A stretch of 46,342 nucleotides of DNA from Tianweitania sp. UT-5YL-CI-8 (GCF_030010215.1 NZ_JASCRR010000023.1:1-46342), one strand, 5' to 3'. Shown: positions 13,241 to 20,581, numbered from the stretch's first letter. The notes: generated by a model not told the origin, from the sequence alone. Translations and numbers: made by a program.

Positions 13241-13855
13241 TTGTATACAACGAACATTGGGTCAGAGTTCCTCATCTGGCAGAGCCAATTGATAAGTAAA
13301 CACCTGATAGATAGTGGACTTTGTGATCTAGGGTGTGACTCTCCATTTCTGGAGAACGTCTTTACCTTGCTAGTCAAGTTCACTGAGCGAAGCACTAACG
13401 TATATCGCCATTCATACATAGAAGACAAATTCTTCAAGCGTTTCGCTTCGTGGTATTTTGCGTTATGTGAACATCTTATTGGACCAAGATTTCGAAAAAA
13501 GCAAAATCAGCAGCCAAGAGCTATACTACACCTAGATTTTGAATCGACCCGCAATGGCATGAAATGCACCTCATTCTTGATGCCACATCTGCATGGGACG
13601 ATGATCATTAAACCGCAATACATGGATAGATTTCATCAAATTGTAGACGGTCAAAAGAACCTTCCCCTGCCGTCTGGGATTAAAGACATTTCGATCAAAC
13701 CGTTTGAAGATAAGGGCAGCGGACTTCACCGGTGGATCGACTACTCATCCAAGTTTTCACGTAGCGAACTCATGAACAGCAATCTTGCAAAGACATGGGA
13801 GCTTTTTCCTAACTTGCCGAGTGCCCACTCAGAAGCCACTCTAACTCGACATTAG
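13241..13855 (+). CDS. HUH-endonuclease/Rep-like protein (tentative)
   Basis: A 204-residue protein, apparent start TTG at 13241, possibly truncated at the 5' end. Three elements in order resemble rolling-circle Rep proteins: a hydrophobic strand RAILHLDFES (about residues 91-100), the metal-binding-like motif PHLHGTMII (HUH followed by hydrophobics, about 113-121) and WIDYSSK (Y-x-x-K, about 164-170). Spacing fits the motif 1-2-3 order of Rep/relaxase-like HUH nucleases of inoviruses and small plasmids. Codon use is AT-rich. No double-strand origin is evident. Alternatives are an unrelated hypothetical protein with chance motifs. Confidence 0.45.
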   Translation: MYTTNIGSEFLIWQSQLISKHLIDSGLCDLGCDSPFLENVFTLLVKFTERSTNVYRHSYIEDKFFKRFASWYFALCEHLIGPRFRKKQNQQPRAILHLDFESTRNGMKCTSFLMPHLHGTMIIKPQYMDRFHQIVDGQKNLPLPSGIKDISIKPFEDKGSGLHRWIDYSSKFSRSELMNSNLAKTWELFPNLPSAHSEATLTRH

Positions 13856-13963
13856 ATGTGCGTGGAGTTGCGCATGGCCTGCTATGCAACGTTGCAGCGA
13901 GCCCACGTAGCTGGAAACCACTAATAGTATTCGGGCTGTCCTCCTGAGTCCCCCGGCTTCCAA

Positions 13964-13990
13964 TGAAACACTATTGTGAATTCTGTTTCA
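13964..13990. promoter_or_regulatory. Inverted TGAAACA/TGTTTCA motif, copy 1
   Basis: TGAAACA (13964-13970) and its reverse complement TGTTTCA (13984-13990), separated by 13 bp. The same half-sites recur at 14048-14075. They lie downstream of the HTH gene pair and could be operators for it. Confidence 0.35.
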
Positions 13991-14046
13991 TCAAAGGGCT
14001 TTCGGGGAGACGGTAAGGCCCCGCAAGGCCTCTAACCGCGCCAAAT

Positions 14047-14076
14047 CTGAAACACTTCTCATATGAAGTGTTTCAG
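14047..14076. terminator. 12-bp hairpin (terminator or operator), copy 2 of the TGAAACA motif
   Basis: A perfect 12-bp inverted repeat, CTGAAACACTTC (14047-14058) and GAAGTGTTTCAG (14065-14076), loop TCATAT, located 14 bp past the stop of the minus-strand HTH gene. Position suits a terminator, but there is no T-tract, and the TGAAACA/TGTTTCA half-sites match those at 13964-13990, which suits an operator. Confidence 0.45.
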
Positions 14077-14089
14077 CTACCGTGACCGC

Positions 14090-14359
14090 TCATTTGGGAA
14101 CCCGTGGCGTCCTCTGTTTCACCCGAACGTCTACGACAGCTTCACCGTCCGGCACGGGGGCTAGCAGCGCATCAGGCTTGCAACCCAAAGTGTGCGCCAG
14201 CAAGTCTAGCATATCCAGAGTGATGTTAGCTTGCCCTCTCTCTATCCGCGAAACATAAACCCGTGCTACGCCCGCTTTCGCCGCAAGGGTCTCTTGCGAA
14301 AGGCCGCGCATGCGGCGCTGCTGAATGAGATTGAAAATAATCGTGGCTCTCAGGCTCAA
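14090..14359 (-). CDS. XRE-family helix-turn-helix regulator
   Basis: An 89-residue single-domain HTH_3 protein: FNLIQQRRMRGLSQETLAAKAGVARVYVSRIERG (split here as helix 1-4 with the SQETLAAKAGV and YVSRIERGQ signatures), then TLDMLDLLAHTLG. The basic C-terminal tail is short. Its start overlaps the stop of the upstream HTH gene (ATGA), so the two form a unit divergent from the small tyrosine recombinase. A role as repressor of the recombinase/membrane cassette is inferred. Confidence 0.85.
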   Translation of the reverse strand: MSLRATIIFNLIQQRRMRGLSQETLAAKAGVARVYVSRIERGQANITLDMLDLLAHTLGCKPDALLAPVPDGEAVVDVRVKQRTPRVPK

Positions 14360-14643
14360 GCGATCCGCTCCCGGTCTTTGAGATTTTTCGGCTTACGTCC
14401 TGGCTTTAAGGGAGGCGCTTTCGTTGCACCTTCCACCGGTTCCGCGAGCAGTTCCGTAATGTCGCATTCCAAGGCGTCTGCAAGCTTTTCAACAATCCTT
14501 AGGGTAGGGTTTCGCTCCCCCCTCTCTAATCGACCCGCATAGGCTCGTTCCACTTCCGCCTGATAGGCTAGTTCGTCAAGCGAGAGGCCTCTAGCCGTTC
14601 GCAATCGCCGAAGATTCCAGGCCAGTTTTGCAAACACATCCAT
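14356..14643 (-). CDS. XRE-family helix-turn-helix regulator
   Basis: A 95-residue HTH_3 protein starting MDVFAKLAWNLRRLRTARG at 14643; a longer frame to 14697 exists but crosses the shared promoter region. Residues 8-65 form the HTH (LSLDELAYQAEVERAYAGRL, then ERGERNPTLRIVEKLADAL), followed by a Lys/Pro-rich tail (KPGRKPKNLKDRERIA). First gene of a two-gene HTH operon. Direct repeats with an AACGTCC core lie in its upstream region (14670-14764). Confidence 0.85.
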   Translation of the reverse strand: MDVFAKLAWNLRRLRTARGLSLDELAYQAEVERAYAGRLERGERNPTLRIVEKLADALECDITELLAEPVEGATKAPPLKPGRKPKNLKDRERIA

Positions 14644-14669
14644 AGCAAGAGCTAAGACGGAGCGCAGCT

Positions 14670-14764
14670 TATAAATGAACGTCCAATCAGACCCCAAATC
14701 GGATGGTCTGCCGCAGCTGTCGAGGAACTGAAGCCATCTTGAAATCTATAAAATAACGTCCTAT
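14670..14764. promoter_or_regulatory. Direct repeats in the HTH/recombinase divergent promoter
   Basis: TATAAATGAACGTCCAAT (14670-14687) and TATAAAATAACGTCCTAT (14747-14764) match at 15 of 18 positions and lie 77 bp apart between the two HTH genes and the recombinase gene. They may be HTH operators or recombinase binding sites; the TATAAAAT part also resembles a -10 element. Confidence 0.5.
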
Positions 14765-14818
14765 TGAGCGCATATAGATCGGCGATGTATCGAATCTGCG
14801 CTTGGACGGGGGGATGTG

Positions 14819-15388
14819 ATGATAAACGACAGCAACGGAATGAGGCTCTATCTCACAGCTGATGAGCGCAGGGCATTTCTTGCGGCAGCTTCCAAAAAAC
14901 CCGGTGAGATAAGGTCTTTCTGCGAAACGCTACATTTTACAGGCTGTCGCATCAGCGAGGCGCTTAGCCTTACTGTTGAGAGGATCGACCTCGATAACGA
15001 GATGATCGTATTCGAAACGCTAAAGAAGCGCCGGTCGGGCGTCTATCGGGAGGTACCAGTACCGGCTAGCCTCCTGAACACCCTTGAGCTTGTCCATCAA
15101 ATACGTGCCACTAGGAAGCTCAACACGCCACTTTGGTCTTTTTCGCGCCCTACGGCTTGGCGAATTGTCAAGGCAGTGATGCAGGAAGCTGGAATCCGCT
15201 CTGGCCCCCACTCTTCTCCGAAGGGTCTTCGCCATGCATTTGGCGTCAATGCGATCTCGCAAGGAATTCCCTTGAACTTACTGTCACGTTGGATGGGGCA
15301 CAGCGCTATCGAAGTGACGGCTATTTACGCGAACGCCATCGGAGCCGAGCAAAAGGCAATCGCTTCCAAAATGTGGGAAGGCGCTTAG
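14819..15388 (+). CDS. Catalytic-domain-only tyrosine recombinase
   Basis: A 189-residue recombinase, about half the usual size: it begins directly with the catalytic domain and lacks arm- and core-binding domains. Catalytic residues are all visible: Arg in FTGCRISEAL, Lys in LKKRRSG, His-Ala-adjacent LRHAFG box (RHAF with the preceding Gly-Leu), Arg in it, HS of WMGHS, and Tyr in VTAIYANAI. A GTG three bases upstream could also serve as start, after a GGGGGG-rich ribosome-binding region. Small recombinases of this type occur on plasmids and islands, where they may resolve dimers or invert DNA. It heads a plus-strand group with the membrane protein and a small protein. Confidence 0.8.
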   Translation: MINDSNGMRLYLTADERRAFLAAASKKPGEIRSFCETLHFTGCRISEALSLTVERIDLDNEMIVFETLKKRRSGVYREVPVPASLLNTLELVHQIRATRKLNTPLWSFSRPTAWRIVKAVMQEAGIRSGPHSSPKGLRHAFGVNAISQGIPLNLLSRWMGHSAIEVTAIYANAIGAEQKAIASKMWEGA

Positions 15389-15424
15389 GTCGGTGATCAA
15401 CCCCTAGCAAAATACGGAATAAGC

Positions 15425-16057
15425 ATGAGACAGATCAGTTCGATAGCTGCATCTTTGGCGAGCGATGCCATGTCGGGGGTTGGCTTTTCAATGGGCCGGG
15501 ACGCCTGGCGTTCAACGAAGAAGAACCAAGACACCCTCTACCTGATCGCGATTGCTGGCTTCATAGTAGCAGCTCCATTTTTTGCAGGCAGGAGCCTCAC
15601 GCGCGGCCATAATCGAGGACTCCCCGGAACAATTCTCAAGACCTGTCTTTGGAACGCATTGGTAATAGTCACAGCGGGTGCGTTGCCGTTCATACTCCCC
15701 AATACGTACTACCTAAGCGGGGAAAGAGACGTATTCGTTTCATGGCCTTTGCTAGTCTTCACGTTGGCACCGCTAGCCATCGGTCTTTTTGTTGGACTTA
15801 TGCAGAGGCCAAAACGTCTCCAGAAGTTCCAGATCGAGAAAAAGAACCAAGAGTTCCTAGCAAAAATCGGCATTCAGGTATCAAGGGCACCGGCATCCAC
15901 CCACGTTGATCAGAATGGGAACTACCTTGCCTTTCGTGGTGCCGCTGGAGACAAACTGCTTTTCGACGCTGTGGGCGAACGCGGAAGGAAAGCTTTCATC
16001 TCTGTAGATGGAAACGGCCTTATGACCTCATACTCCGGATTGGTGTCCGCATCATGA
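15425..16057 (+). CDS. Hypothetical membrane protein
   Basis: A 210-residue protein of unknown family. Three hydrophobic segments are visible at about residues 39-56 (LYLIAIAGFIVAAPFFAG), 73-96 and 104-124, followed by a soluble C-terminal domain of about 80 residues. It begins 37 bp after the recombinase and overlaps the next start by four bases (ATGA), so it probably belongs to one transcript with both neighbours. Location: inner membrane, C-terminus probably cytoplasmic. Confidence 0.65.
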   Translation: MRQISSIAASLASDAMSGVGFSMGRDAWRSTKKNQDTLYLIAIAGFIVAAPFFAGRSLTRGHNRGLPGTILKTCLWNALVIVTAGALPFILPNTYYLSGERDVFVSWPLLVFTLAPLAIGLFVGLMQRPKRLQKFQIEKKNQEFLAKIGIQVSRAPASTHVDQNGNYLAFRGAAGDKLLFDAVGERGRKAFISVDGNGLMTSYSGLVSAS

Positions 16058-16284
16058 AGCACAAATTCACTTACGCAGAACTGCAACATTGGCAAGGTCC
16101 TGGACCAATGAGCGCAAAGCTCAGGTTACAGTATGCAATCGATAACAGGCTCAGACAGTGGATTGGGCCGCTTTATGACGAACCGAGAAGCCCAGACGGC
16201 CTGTTGCCGCGATTCAAGCTAAGATATTTGCCTTACAAGCTCGTAAGTAGGGAGATTGCAATTCGCCGCGACAGATATTCATGA
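16054..16284 (+). CDS. Small hypothetical protein
   Basis: A 76-residue basic, Tyr/Leu/Arg-rich protein (MKHKFTYAELQHWQGPGPMS start), no family recognised. Its ATG overlaps the stop of the membrane-protein gene (ATGA), and it is convergent with the AlbA/Schlafen gene, seven bases away. Probably the last gene of the recombinase-membrane protein cassette. Confidence 0.55.
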   Translation: MKHKFTYAELQHWQGPGPMSAKLRLQYAIDNRLRQWIGPLYDEPRSPDGLLPRFKLRYLPYKLVSREIAIRRDRYS

Positions 16285-16291
16285 CCTTCAT

Positions 16292-17698
16292 TCAATTCTG
16301 AATAGGTTTGCGACGTTTCCGGGCGTTCTGCACTTCAAGCGCATTATCGCCAGCTTTGAATATCTGCTTCATCAAAGACGAGCTGGTGATCAGAGTGTCT
16401 TCGGCCTTCAAAGGAAAAGGTACACCCAACTCCCTTGCAATCGGGATAAATAGCTGTGTGGCAAGGCTTCCCATATTCTCGATCACCCCCATTTCAGGGT
16501 CAAATGACCATTCCAAGAACGACTCGATATGTTTCCCGTCGAAAATCAATAATTCGTCACGCAAGATTAAGGGAATTCCATTGTCTCGAAATACCGACAT
16601 AAAGTGCTCGGAGTCAACAAATGGGATAGTACGCCATACACCAGTTAGCTTCATTTTCAGATATAGGGGAGAATTTAACTCCGCCTTCTTAAGTAAAGCT
16701 ATAGCCGTGCGAGCGACACCCATCAAAGTATAAAACAAAATATTTAGGTCAAGTATATCACCGTACTCGTATCTCTGATGCTTCAAAATATCAATGAATT
16801 CATCAGCCTTATCGTATCCCTTCAACCATTCTATCGCGTCATTAATCTCAGTAAAATGGATTTTCCTTAGCGGTATTATCAACTCGCTGTCAGCATTCCA
16901 CGATGTTTTCCACGTTAAACCCAGTGATGACGGATCTCCACCATTGATTTGACGAGAGATGACCCCGTTGTTCGTCTCATATATATTATCGAACAGGAGG
17001 GAAAACGGTCCCTCTGAATCACGCATCTGTTCCTTGATATATCTCGAATCAAGGAAGACTCCCTCTTCGGCGCTTTTCCAGAAGTCATGTATAAAAAATA
17101 TCTGAAGATAGGCCGAGCCTTCTTCACCTTTTGATAGTTCAAGTCCCGCATTTACCCATTTATCTATGCTGGTGAGTATTGGATCAGAACGCTTCCATAG
17201 TCGATCCAATACAAAGCGATCATTTTCAGACTTGGGCTCTGATCCGTCCCCAACGCGTCTATAAATTACTCCGTCCTTGTGAATATATGGGGCTTCAGGA
17301 CCCCACGGGATATGGACGACAATTACACACCTACCGGCTGCAAGGCCGATCGGATCACATGGCCCAAACAGCGCCTTCACTTGAAAAAAAGGAGACGGCT
17401 GACAATGATTGGCCGCAGCCTGCCGAATTTGCTGGAGGCAAGTATCCGCCTCGTCAGCCGGTATACCTGTGAATGCACCTGCAAACGGTAAGTCTTTTCC
17501 TTTCTCATCAACTCCGAAAAACAGCCACCCGCCATATGTATTGGCAAAGGCCGTTAATGACTTTGCTATTTTTGTTGAAGAAGACAGCTCTCGCTTATAC
17601 TCGACATACCATCCCTCCGAGACTTTAAACAAAATAGATAGATCATAAACAACAATTTCTTCAAAGGGTTTTGAGAACGGATTGTATGACATCACCAT
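16292..17698 (-). CDS. AlbA_2/Schlafen-domain protein of the candidate defence operon
   Basis: A 468-residue protein. The N-terminal region (residues about 30-160) has the AlbA_2 (Schlafen-like, divergent AAA_4) pattern: the EYKRE strand, SLTAFANTYGGWLFFGVDEKG, and a later VIYRRVGDGSEP turn. AlbA_2 domains bind nucleic acid, and some related Schlafen proteins cleave RNA. The remaining about 300 residues are unrecognised and rich in aromatic residues. ATG at 17698 is chosen, with GTG (17701) and ATG (17692) as alternatives. It lies 55 bp downstream of the SIR2 gene on the same strand, so both are probably one operon. AT-rich codon use indicates transfer. Anti-phage function is inferred. Confidence 0.8.
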   Translation of the reverse strand: MVMSYNPFSKPFEEIVVYDLSILFKVSEGWYVEYKRELSSSTKIAKSLTAFANTYGGWLFFGVDEKGKDLPFAGAFTGIPADEADTCLQQIRQAAANHCQPSPFFQVKALFGPCDPIGLAAGRCVIVVHIPWGPEAPYIHKDGVIYRRVGDGSEPKSENDRFVLDRLWKRSDPILTSIDKWVNAGLELSKGEEGSAYLQIFFIHDFWKSAEEGVFLDSRYIKEQMRDSEGPFSLLFDNIYETNNGVISRQINGGDPSSLGLTWKTSWNADSELIIPLRKIHFTEINDAIEWLKGYDKADEFIDILKHQRYEYGDILDLNILFYTLMGVARTAIALLKKAELNSPLYLKMKLTGVWRTIPFVDSEHFMSVFRDNGIPLILRDELLIFDGKHIESFLEWSFDPEMGVIENMGSLATQLFIPIARELGVPFPLKAEDTLITSSSLMKQIFKAGDNALEVQNARKRRKPIQN

Positions 17699-17756
17699 CA
17701 CAAAACTCTATTCGCGAGTAAAGAATATTGCACTATCAATGAACGATACCATAATA

Positions 17757-19106
17757 TTAAAGGTCTAAGACCGGGTTTTTTCCCTCTATATATGCCTTTA
17801 GGTAAGAGACAAACTCATTCGAATATCTGCGGTAGCAGCCCTTACCGCCTGCATAGGGAACTGCGTAATGATAGTTGTTATCACTTCCGCAGATATCCAT
17901 AGCTGTTTCTTCTTTTATTTTTTGAATTAAGGCTCGGGGCCTATGCCAAGTAGGAAATCCGAGTTTCTGCCCGACCTGTGTTAGTGAATATGGGTGACTT
18001 AAATTTGGGCTCGTTGAAGTGCCTATCCCCAAGAGATTAGGCAACTTGTCCTCACTATCCGCGATTGCTTGAAGTTGTTCGTAGTTTATGCTGACATCCT
18101 TCTTCGGTATGTCAGAACGAATGATCTTGAAAAATCGAGCTTGAAGAGCGCGAAGTATTTTCGGGTTCACCCACTTTAGTGGGCGATCTTCTGATATAGC
18201 GGAATAAATCCAGTCGAATTCTTTTGTGACGATACAGCGAACACGATACTGCTTGCTGCCGTACGAGACCACGTATTCATCGCGTAAATCGTTTAGTGAC
18301 TCTGCATCATCTCGCCACTCTACGTAGAAGATATTTTCGATTAATCCGCTATCATTTCCGATAATTTCACCGATATCAATAAGTATTCCCGAAACATTTG
18401 GGTCATTCAGACCGTAACCAAATATGAAAACAGGATGCTCTGCAAAATATGTTAGAAGCTTTGAGGAGATGTATTTCTTCTTCTCCCTGTAATTTTCATA
18501 ATCGTCTGCATTTATTACGATTGATGAATGCTCTTCCATAGTTCCATGTATTTTGAATACTTCACCGATCAAATTCATGTCTCTCCTAATAACCTTTTCC
18601 CCGATTACAGCAGAAAAGTCTGAAAAGACGGACTCCATAAAACAATCGTAGTTCGTGGTTATAATCGCATGTGGATTTGTTTTCTTGAGTATTTCTATCT
18701 CATCATGCTTTTCTAATTTTGATATCTCATCGGCAGATGGATTTAGCTCAGATATTCTTTTGCAAACCAGATATTTGAAAAATGCTGACTTATCAGCATC
18801 TTTAAATAAGGCGCTCGGGAAAATGTTCGACTTAGTCTCCCAAGCCCACTCAAACGCCATTTCACTCAACGCGGTGCCGATAGCAATCGGATCACTGTTC
18901 AGTTTCTGACGAAGATAGGAAAACGAGTCAGATGCCGAGATGTCACTCGCCACCATTTCCAGCAGTTCAAGCCAAGTTGGGGCCCCGAAGTACCGCTTCG
19001 AAAGTCCTGTCCCTACGAAAAAAATGGGTTGGCATTCGAGATCGTCGAGCGTGCTTTTAATGACCGAGGTTAGCCTCTGCCTGTAGACTTCAAACGCCGT
19101 AGCCAT
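17757..19106 (-). CDS. SIR2-like NADase-type protein (candidate anti-phage effector)
   Basis: A 449-residue protein with an N-terminal SIR2-like domain. Seen motifs: FVGTGLSKRY (NAD-binding GxGxS-type loop, residues 30-39), AIITTNYDCF (TTNYD motif with the catalytic-type Asn), EVFKIHGTME (KIHG, catalytic His) and PVFIFGYGLNDP (GYGLxD). The key Asn and His are both present, so NAD hydrolysis is expected. The C-terminal 150 residues are an uncharacterised domain containing a Gly/Tyr-rich GGKGCYRRYSNEF. Prokaryotic SIR2-like proteins of this form act as NAD-depleting effectors in anti-phage systems. A GGGGGGGTGAG site precedes the ATG. It is the first gene of the operon with AlbA/Schlafen. Confidence 0.85.
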   Translation of the reverse strand: MATAFEVYRQRLTSVIKSTLDDLECQPIFFVGTGLSKRYFGAPTWLELLEMVASDISASDSFSYLRQKLNSDPIAIGTALSEMAFEWAWETKSNIFPSALFKDADKSAFFKYLVCKRISELNPSADEISKLEKHDEIEILKKTNPHAIITTNYDCFMESVFSDFSAVIGEKVIRRDMNLIGEVFKIHGTMEEHSSIVINADDYENYREKKKYISSKLLTYFAEHPVFIFGYGLNDPNVSGILIDIGEIIGNDSGLIENIFYVEWRDDAESLNDLRDEYVVSYGSKQYRVRCIVTKEFDWIYSAISEDRPLKWVNPKILRALQARFFKIIRSDIPKKDVSINYEQLQAIADSEDKLPNLLGIGTSTSPNLSHPYSLTQVGQKLGFPTWHRPRALIQKIKEETAMDICGSDNNYHYAVPYAGGKGCYRRYSNEFVSYLKAYIEGKNPVLDL

Positions 19107-19198
19107 CTCACCCCCCCGTTGACGCCTTATGCTACTAGGCGCTGTAGGCAGGGCACAAGCACTTTGCGCAGCATGTGTCCACGATTTTCAACCGGTTT

Positions 19199-19222
19199 TT
19201 CTGGTACATTTCTTGGTACATT
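19199..19222 (+). repeat. Paired GGTACATT arm-type motifs, right end
   Basis: TTCTGGTACATT (19199-19210), four bases, GGTACATT (19215-19222): the same spacing and orientation as the copy at 11409-11432. It lies about 70 bp inside the right attachment repeat. Confidence 0.6.
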
Positions 19223-19293
19223 CTGCTGAGTTAGCCTTAAATAATAGTGATGAAAAACAATTACTTATAGATATTTCGCATAATGATGACGCT

Positions 19294-19307
19294 CTCCTTC
19301 TCCGCCA
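19294..19307 (+). repeat. Attachment site (right end of the island)
   Basis: CTCCTTCTCCGCCA, identical to the last 14 bases of tRNA-Ser (11342-11355). Beyond this point the composition returns to that of the host. The 310-bp stretch from 19107 to 19416 holds only the SIR2 upstream region, the arm motifs, this repeat and a small hairpin (TGGCAGC/GCTGCCA, 19380-19399). Confidence 0.75.
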
Positions 19308-19416
19308 TTGGGCTGAAATCGCCTTCTGGGCGAACAATTTGCTGCCGATAACCCGATATTCCCACCGATCCCTTTGTGTTGGCAGCGGTTCTGCTGCCAG
19401 CGCAAAATCCGCCGTC

Positions 19417-19887
19417 CTATTTCGGTAGTGGCCCTAGGATAGAAAGGTTGTGCCGTTCGGCCACCGCCACCAAGAACGCCATATCTGGAGCGGCCGGCGG
19501 AGTGTCGCTAGGCACACTCGTCTCGGCGATAAAGTCAGCAAAATCGCTTCCGGTTGTCATCAGCAGGATTCTCGCCGGGCTTTCTCCTTCTATACGAAAT
19601 CCGTGCGGAATACCGCGCGGACCGAAGGCGAAGTCCCCCGCCTGAAGCAAGGTTCTGCCACCCTCCATGATCACCGACATCTGTCCCTCGATGACGTAGA
19701 ACGACTCGTCTTCAGAATGATGCATATGCCACGGCGACTCGAAGCCGGCTGGGATGATCTGCTCGATCAGGCTGAATTGACCGTCGGTCAGTTCCCGACC
19801 AGCCTTGATCCAAGTCGGCAGGCCGAGAAACCGGCGTTCCTCGACACGCGATATCATGTTCGTGGCAGGGGGTGCGGTCAGGTTCAT
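19417..19887 (-). CDS. Cupin-domain protein
   Basis: A 156-residue single-domain cupin starting MNLTAPPATNMISRVEERRF at 19887. Both cupin motifs are visible: SPWHMHHSEDESFYVIEG (metal-binding His-His-Glu) and GIPHGFRIEG (third His). Small cupins of this kind may be dioxygenases, isomerases or sensors; the substrate cannot be told. It is divergent from a TetR-type regulator, with which it shares an 82-bp promoter region containing a GGAAT/ATTCC palindrome, so it is probably the regulator's target. Confidence 0.8.
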   Translation of the reverse strand: MNLTAPPATNMISRVEERRFLGLPTWIKAGRELTDGQFSLIEQIIPAGFESPWHMHHSEDESFYVIEGQMSVIMEGGRTLLQAGDFAFGPRGIPHGFRIEGESPARILLMTTGSDFADFIAETSVPSDTPPAAPDMAFLVAVAERHNLSILGPLPK

Positions 19888-19933
19888 GGCACGATCCTCG
19901 ATGGACAATGAGCTCGATATGGGGCAATTTATC

Positions 19934-19947
19934 GGAATACAAATTCC
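19934..19947. promoter_or_regulatory. Candidate TetR operator between cupin and regulator
   Basis: GGAAT (19934-19938), ACAA, ATTCC (19943-19947) is a short palindrome in the divergent promoter region, with a further GGAAT at 19950-19954. A TetR-type protein encoded next to it could bind here. Confidence 0.4.
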
Positions 19948-19969
19948 ACGGAATAGTCTTATCGTCAAT

Positions 19970-20581
19970 ATGGAAGATCGAATAAACCGCCGCGCCTACC
20001 GCATGAAAGAGCGCGCAAAGACCCAGGATGACACCCGCGAGCGCATCGTTGCCGCGACGATGCTGCTGCACGACGAACGGGGCGTCGCCGCAACGTCTTT
20101 CGTCGACGTCGCCAAGCGCGCCGGCATCGGTGCGGCGACGGTCTATAGGCATTTTCCCAATTTGGGGTCATTGGTCGCGGCCTGCGGTGCCCATGTCTGG
20201 CAGGAGATGGCACCGCCGATACCCGAACGGGCGCCGGTGATATTCGAGGGCCTCGACCGGTTGGAGGACCGCCTGCAGCGCCTTGTCGATGAACTGGACG
20301 CGTTTTATCGGCGCGGTGCGCTCCGCCTCAAAAAGGCGTATGCCGATCGGCATCTCATCCCGGAACTGGACCAATTTCTGCGAGCCGTGGAGGCGGGCGT
20401 TGAGGCCCTGGTCCGCGAGGCGTTGAAGAACGAGGCCATGTCGGGCACTGCGCTTCAGCTTGTGCTTGCGCTGACGGATTTCCCGGTTTGGGGTTCGATG
20501 CAACGAATAGATTGCGATGACTTGGAGCGAAGACTCCTTGTCACGAGGCTCCTCCGATGCGCCATCATCTCGGCGGAATAA
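19970..20581 (+). CDS. TetR/AcrR-family transcriptional regulator
   Basis: A 203-residue regulator, ATG at 19970 (an alternative at 20003 would remove 11 residues). The N-terminal TetR HTH is clear: TRERIVAATMLLHDERGVAA, SFVDVAKRAGIGAATVYRHFPNLGSLVAA. The C-terminal ligand-binding region is helical and variable (VREALKNEAMSG). Autoregulation and control of the divergent cupin gene are inferred from the arrangement. Ligand unknown. Confidence 0.85.
   Translation: MEDRINRRAYRMKERAKTQDDTRERIVAATMLLHDERGVAATSFVDVAKRAGIGAATVYRHFPNLGSLVAACGAHVWQEMAPPIPERAPVIFEGLDRLEDRLQRLVDELDAFYRRGALRLKKAYADRHLIPELDQFLRAVEAGVEALVREALKNEAMSGTALQLVLALTDFPVWGSMQRIDCDDLERRLLVTRLLRCAIISAE

Larger units (their letters stand above)
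11356..19307. mobile_element. Genomic island inserted at tRNA-Ser, with a candidate defence operon
   Basis: The island is delimited by the 14-bp direct repeat (11342-11355 and 19294-19307). An integrase gene starts right after the tRNA, and paired GGTACATT motifs occur just inside both ends (11409-11432 and 19199-19222). It contains two tyrosine recombinases, an HUH-like protein, two HTH regulators, a membrane-protein cassette, and SIR2 and AlbA/Schlafen genes. Base composition is clearly AT-richer than the flanks, especially at 12200-13800 and 16300-19100, which indicates acquisition by transfer. Confidence 0.8.

Noticed and set aside
17757-19106. SIR2 protein as a housekeeping protein deacetylase
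   Set aside because: It lacks the zinc-binding Cys-x-x-Cys pairs of CobB-type sirtuins and has an extra C-terminal domain, as in defence-type SIR2 proteins.
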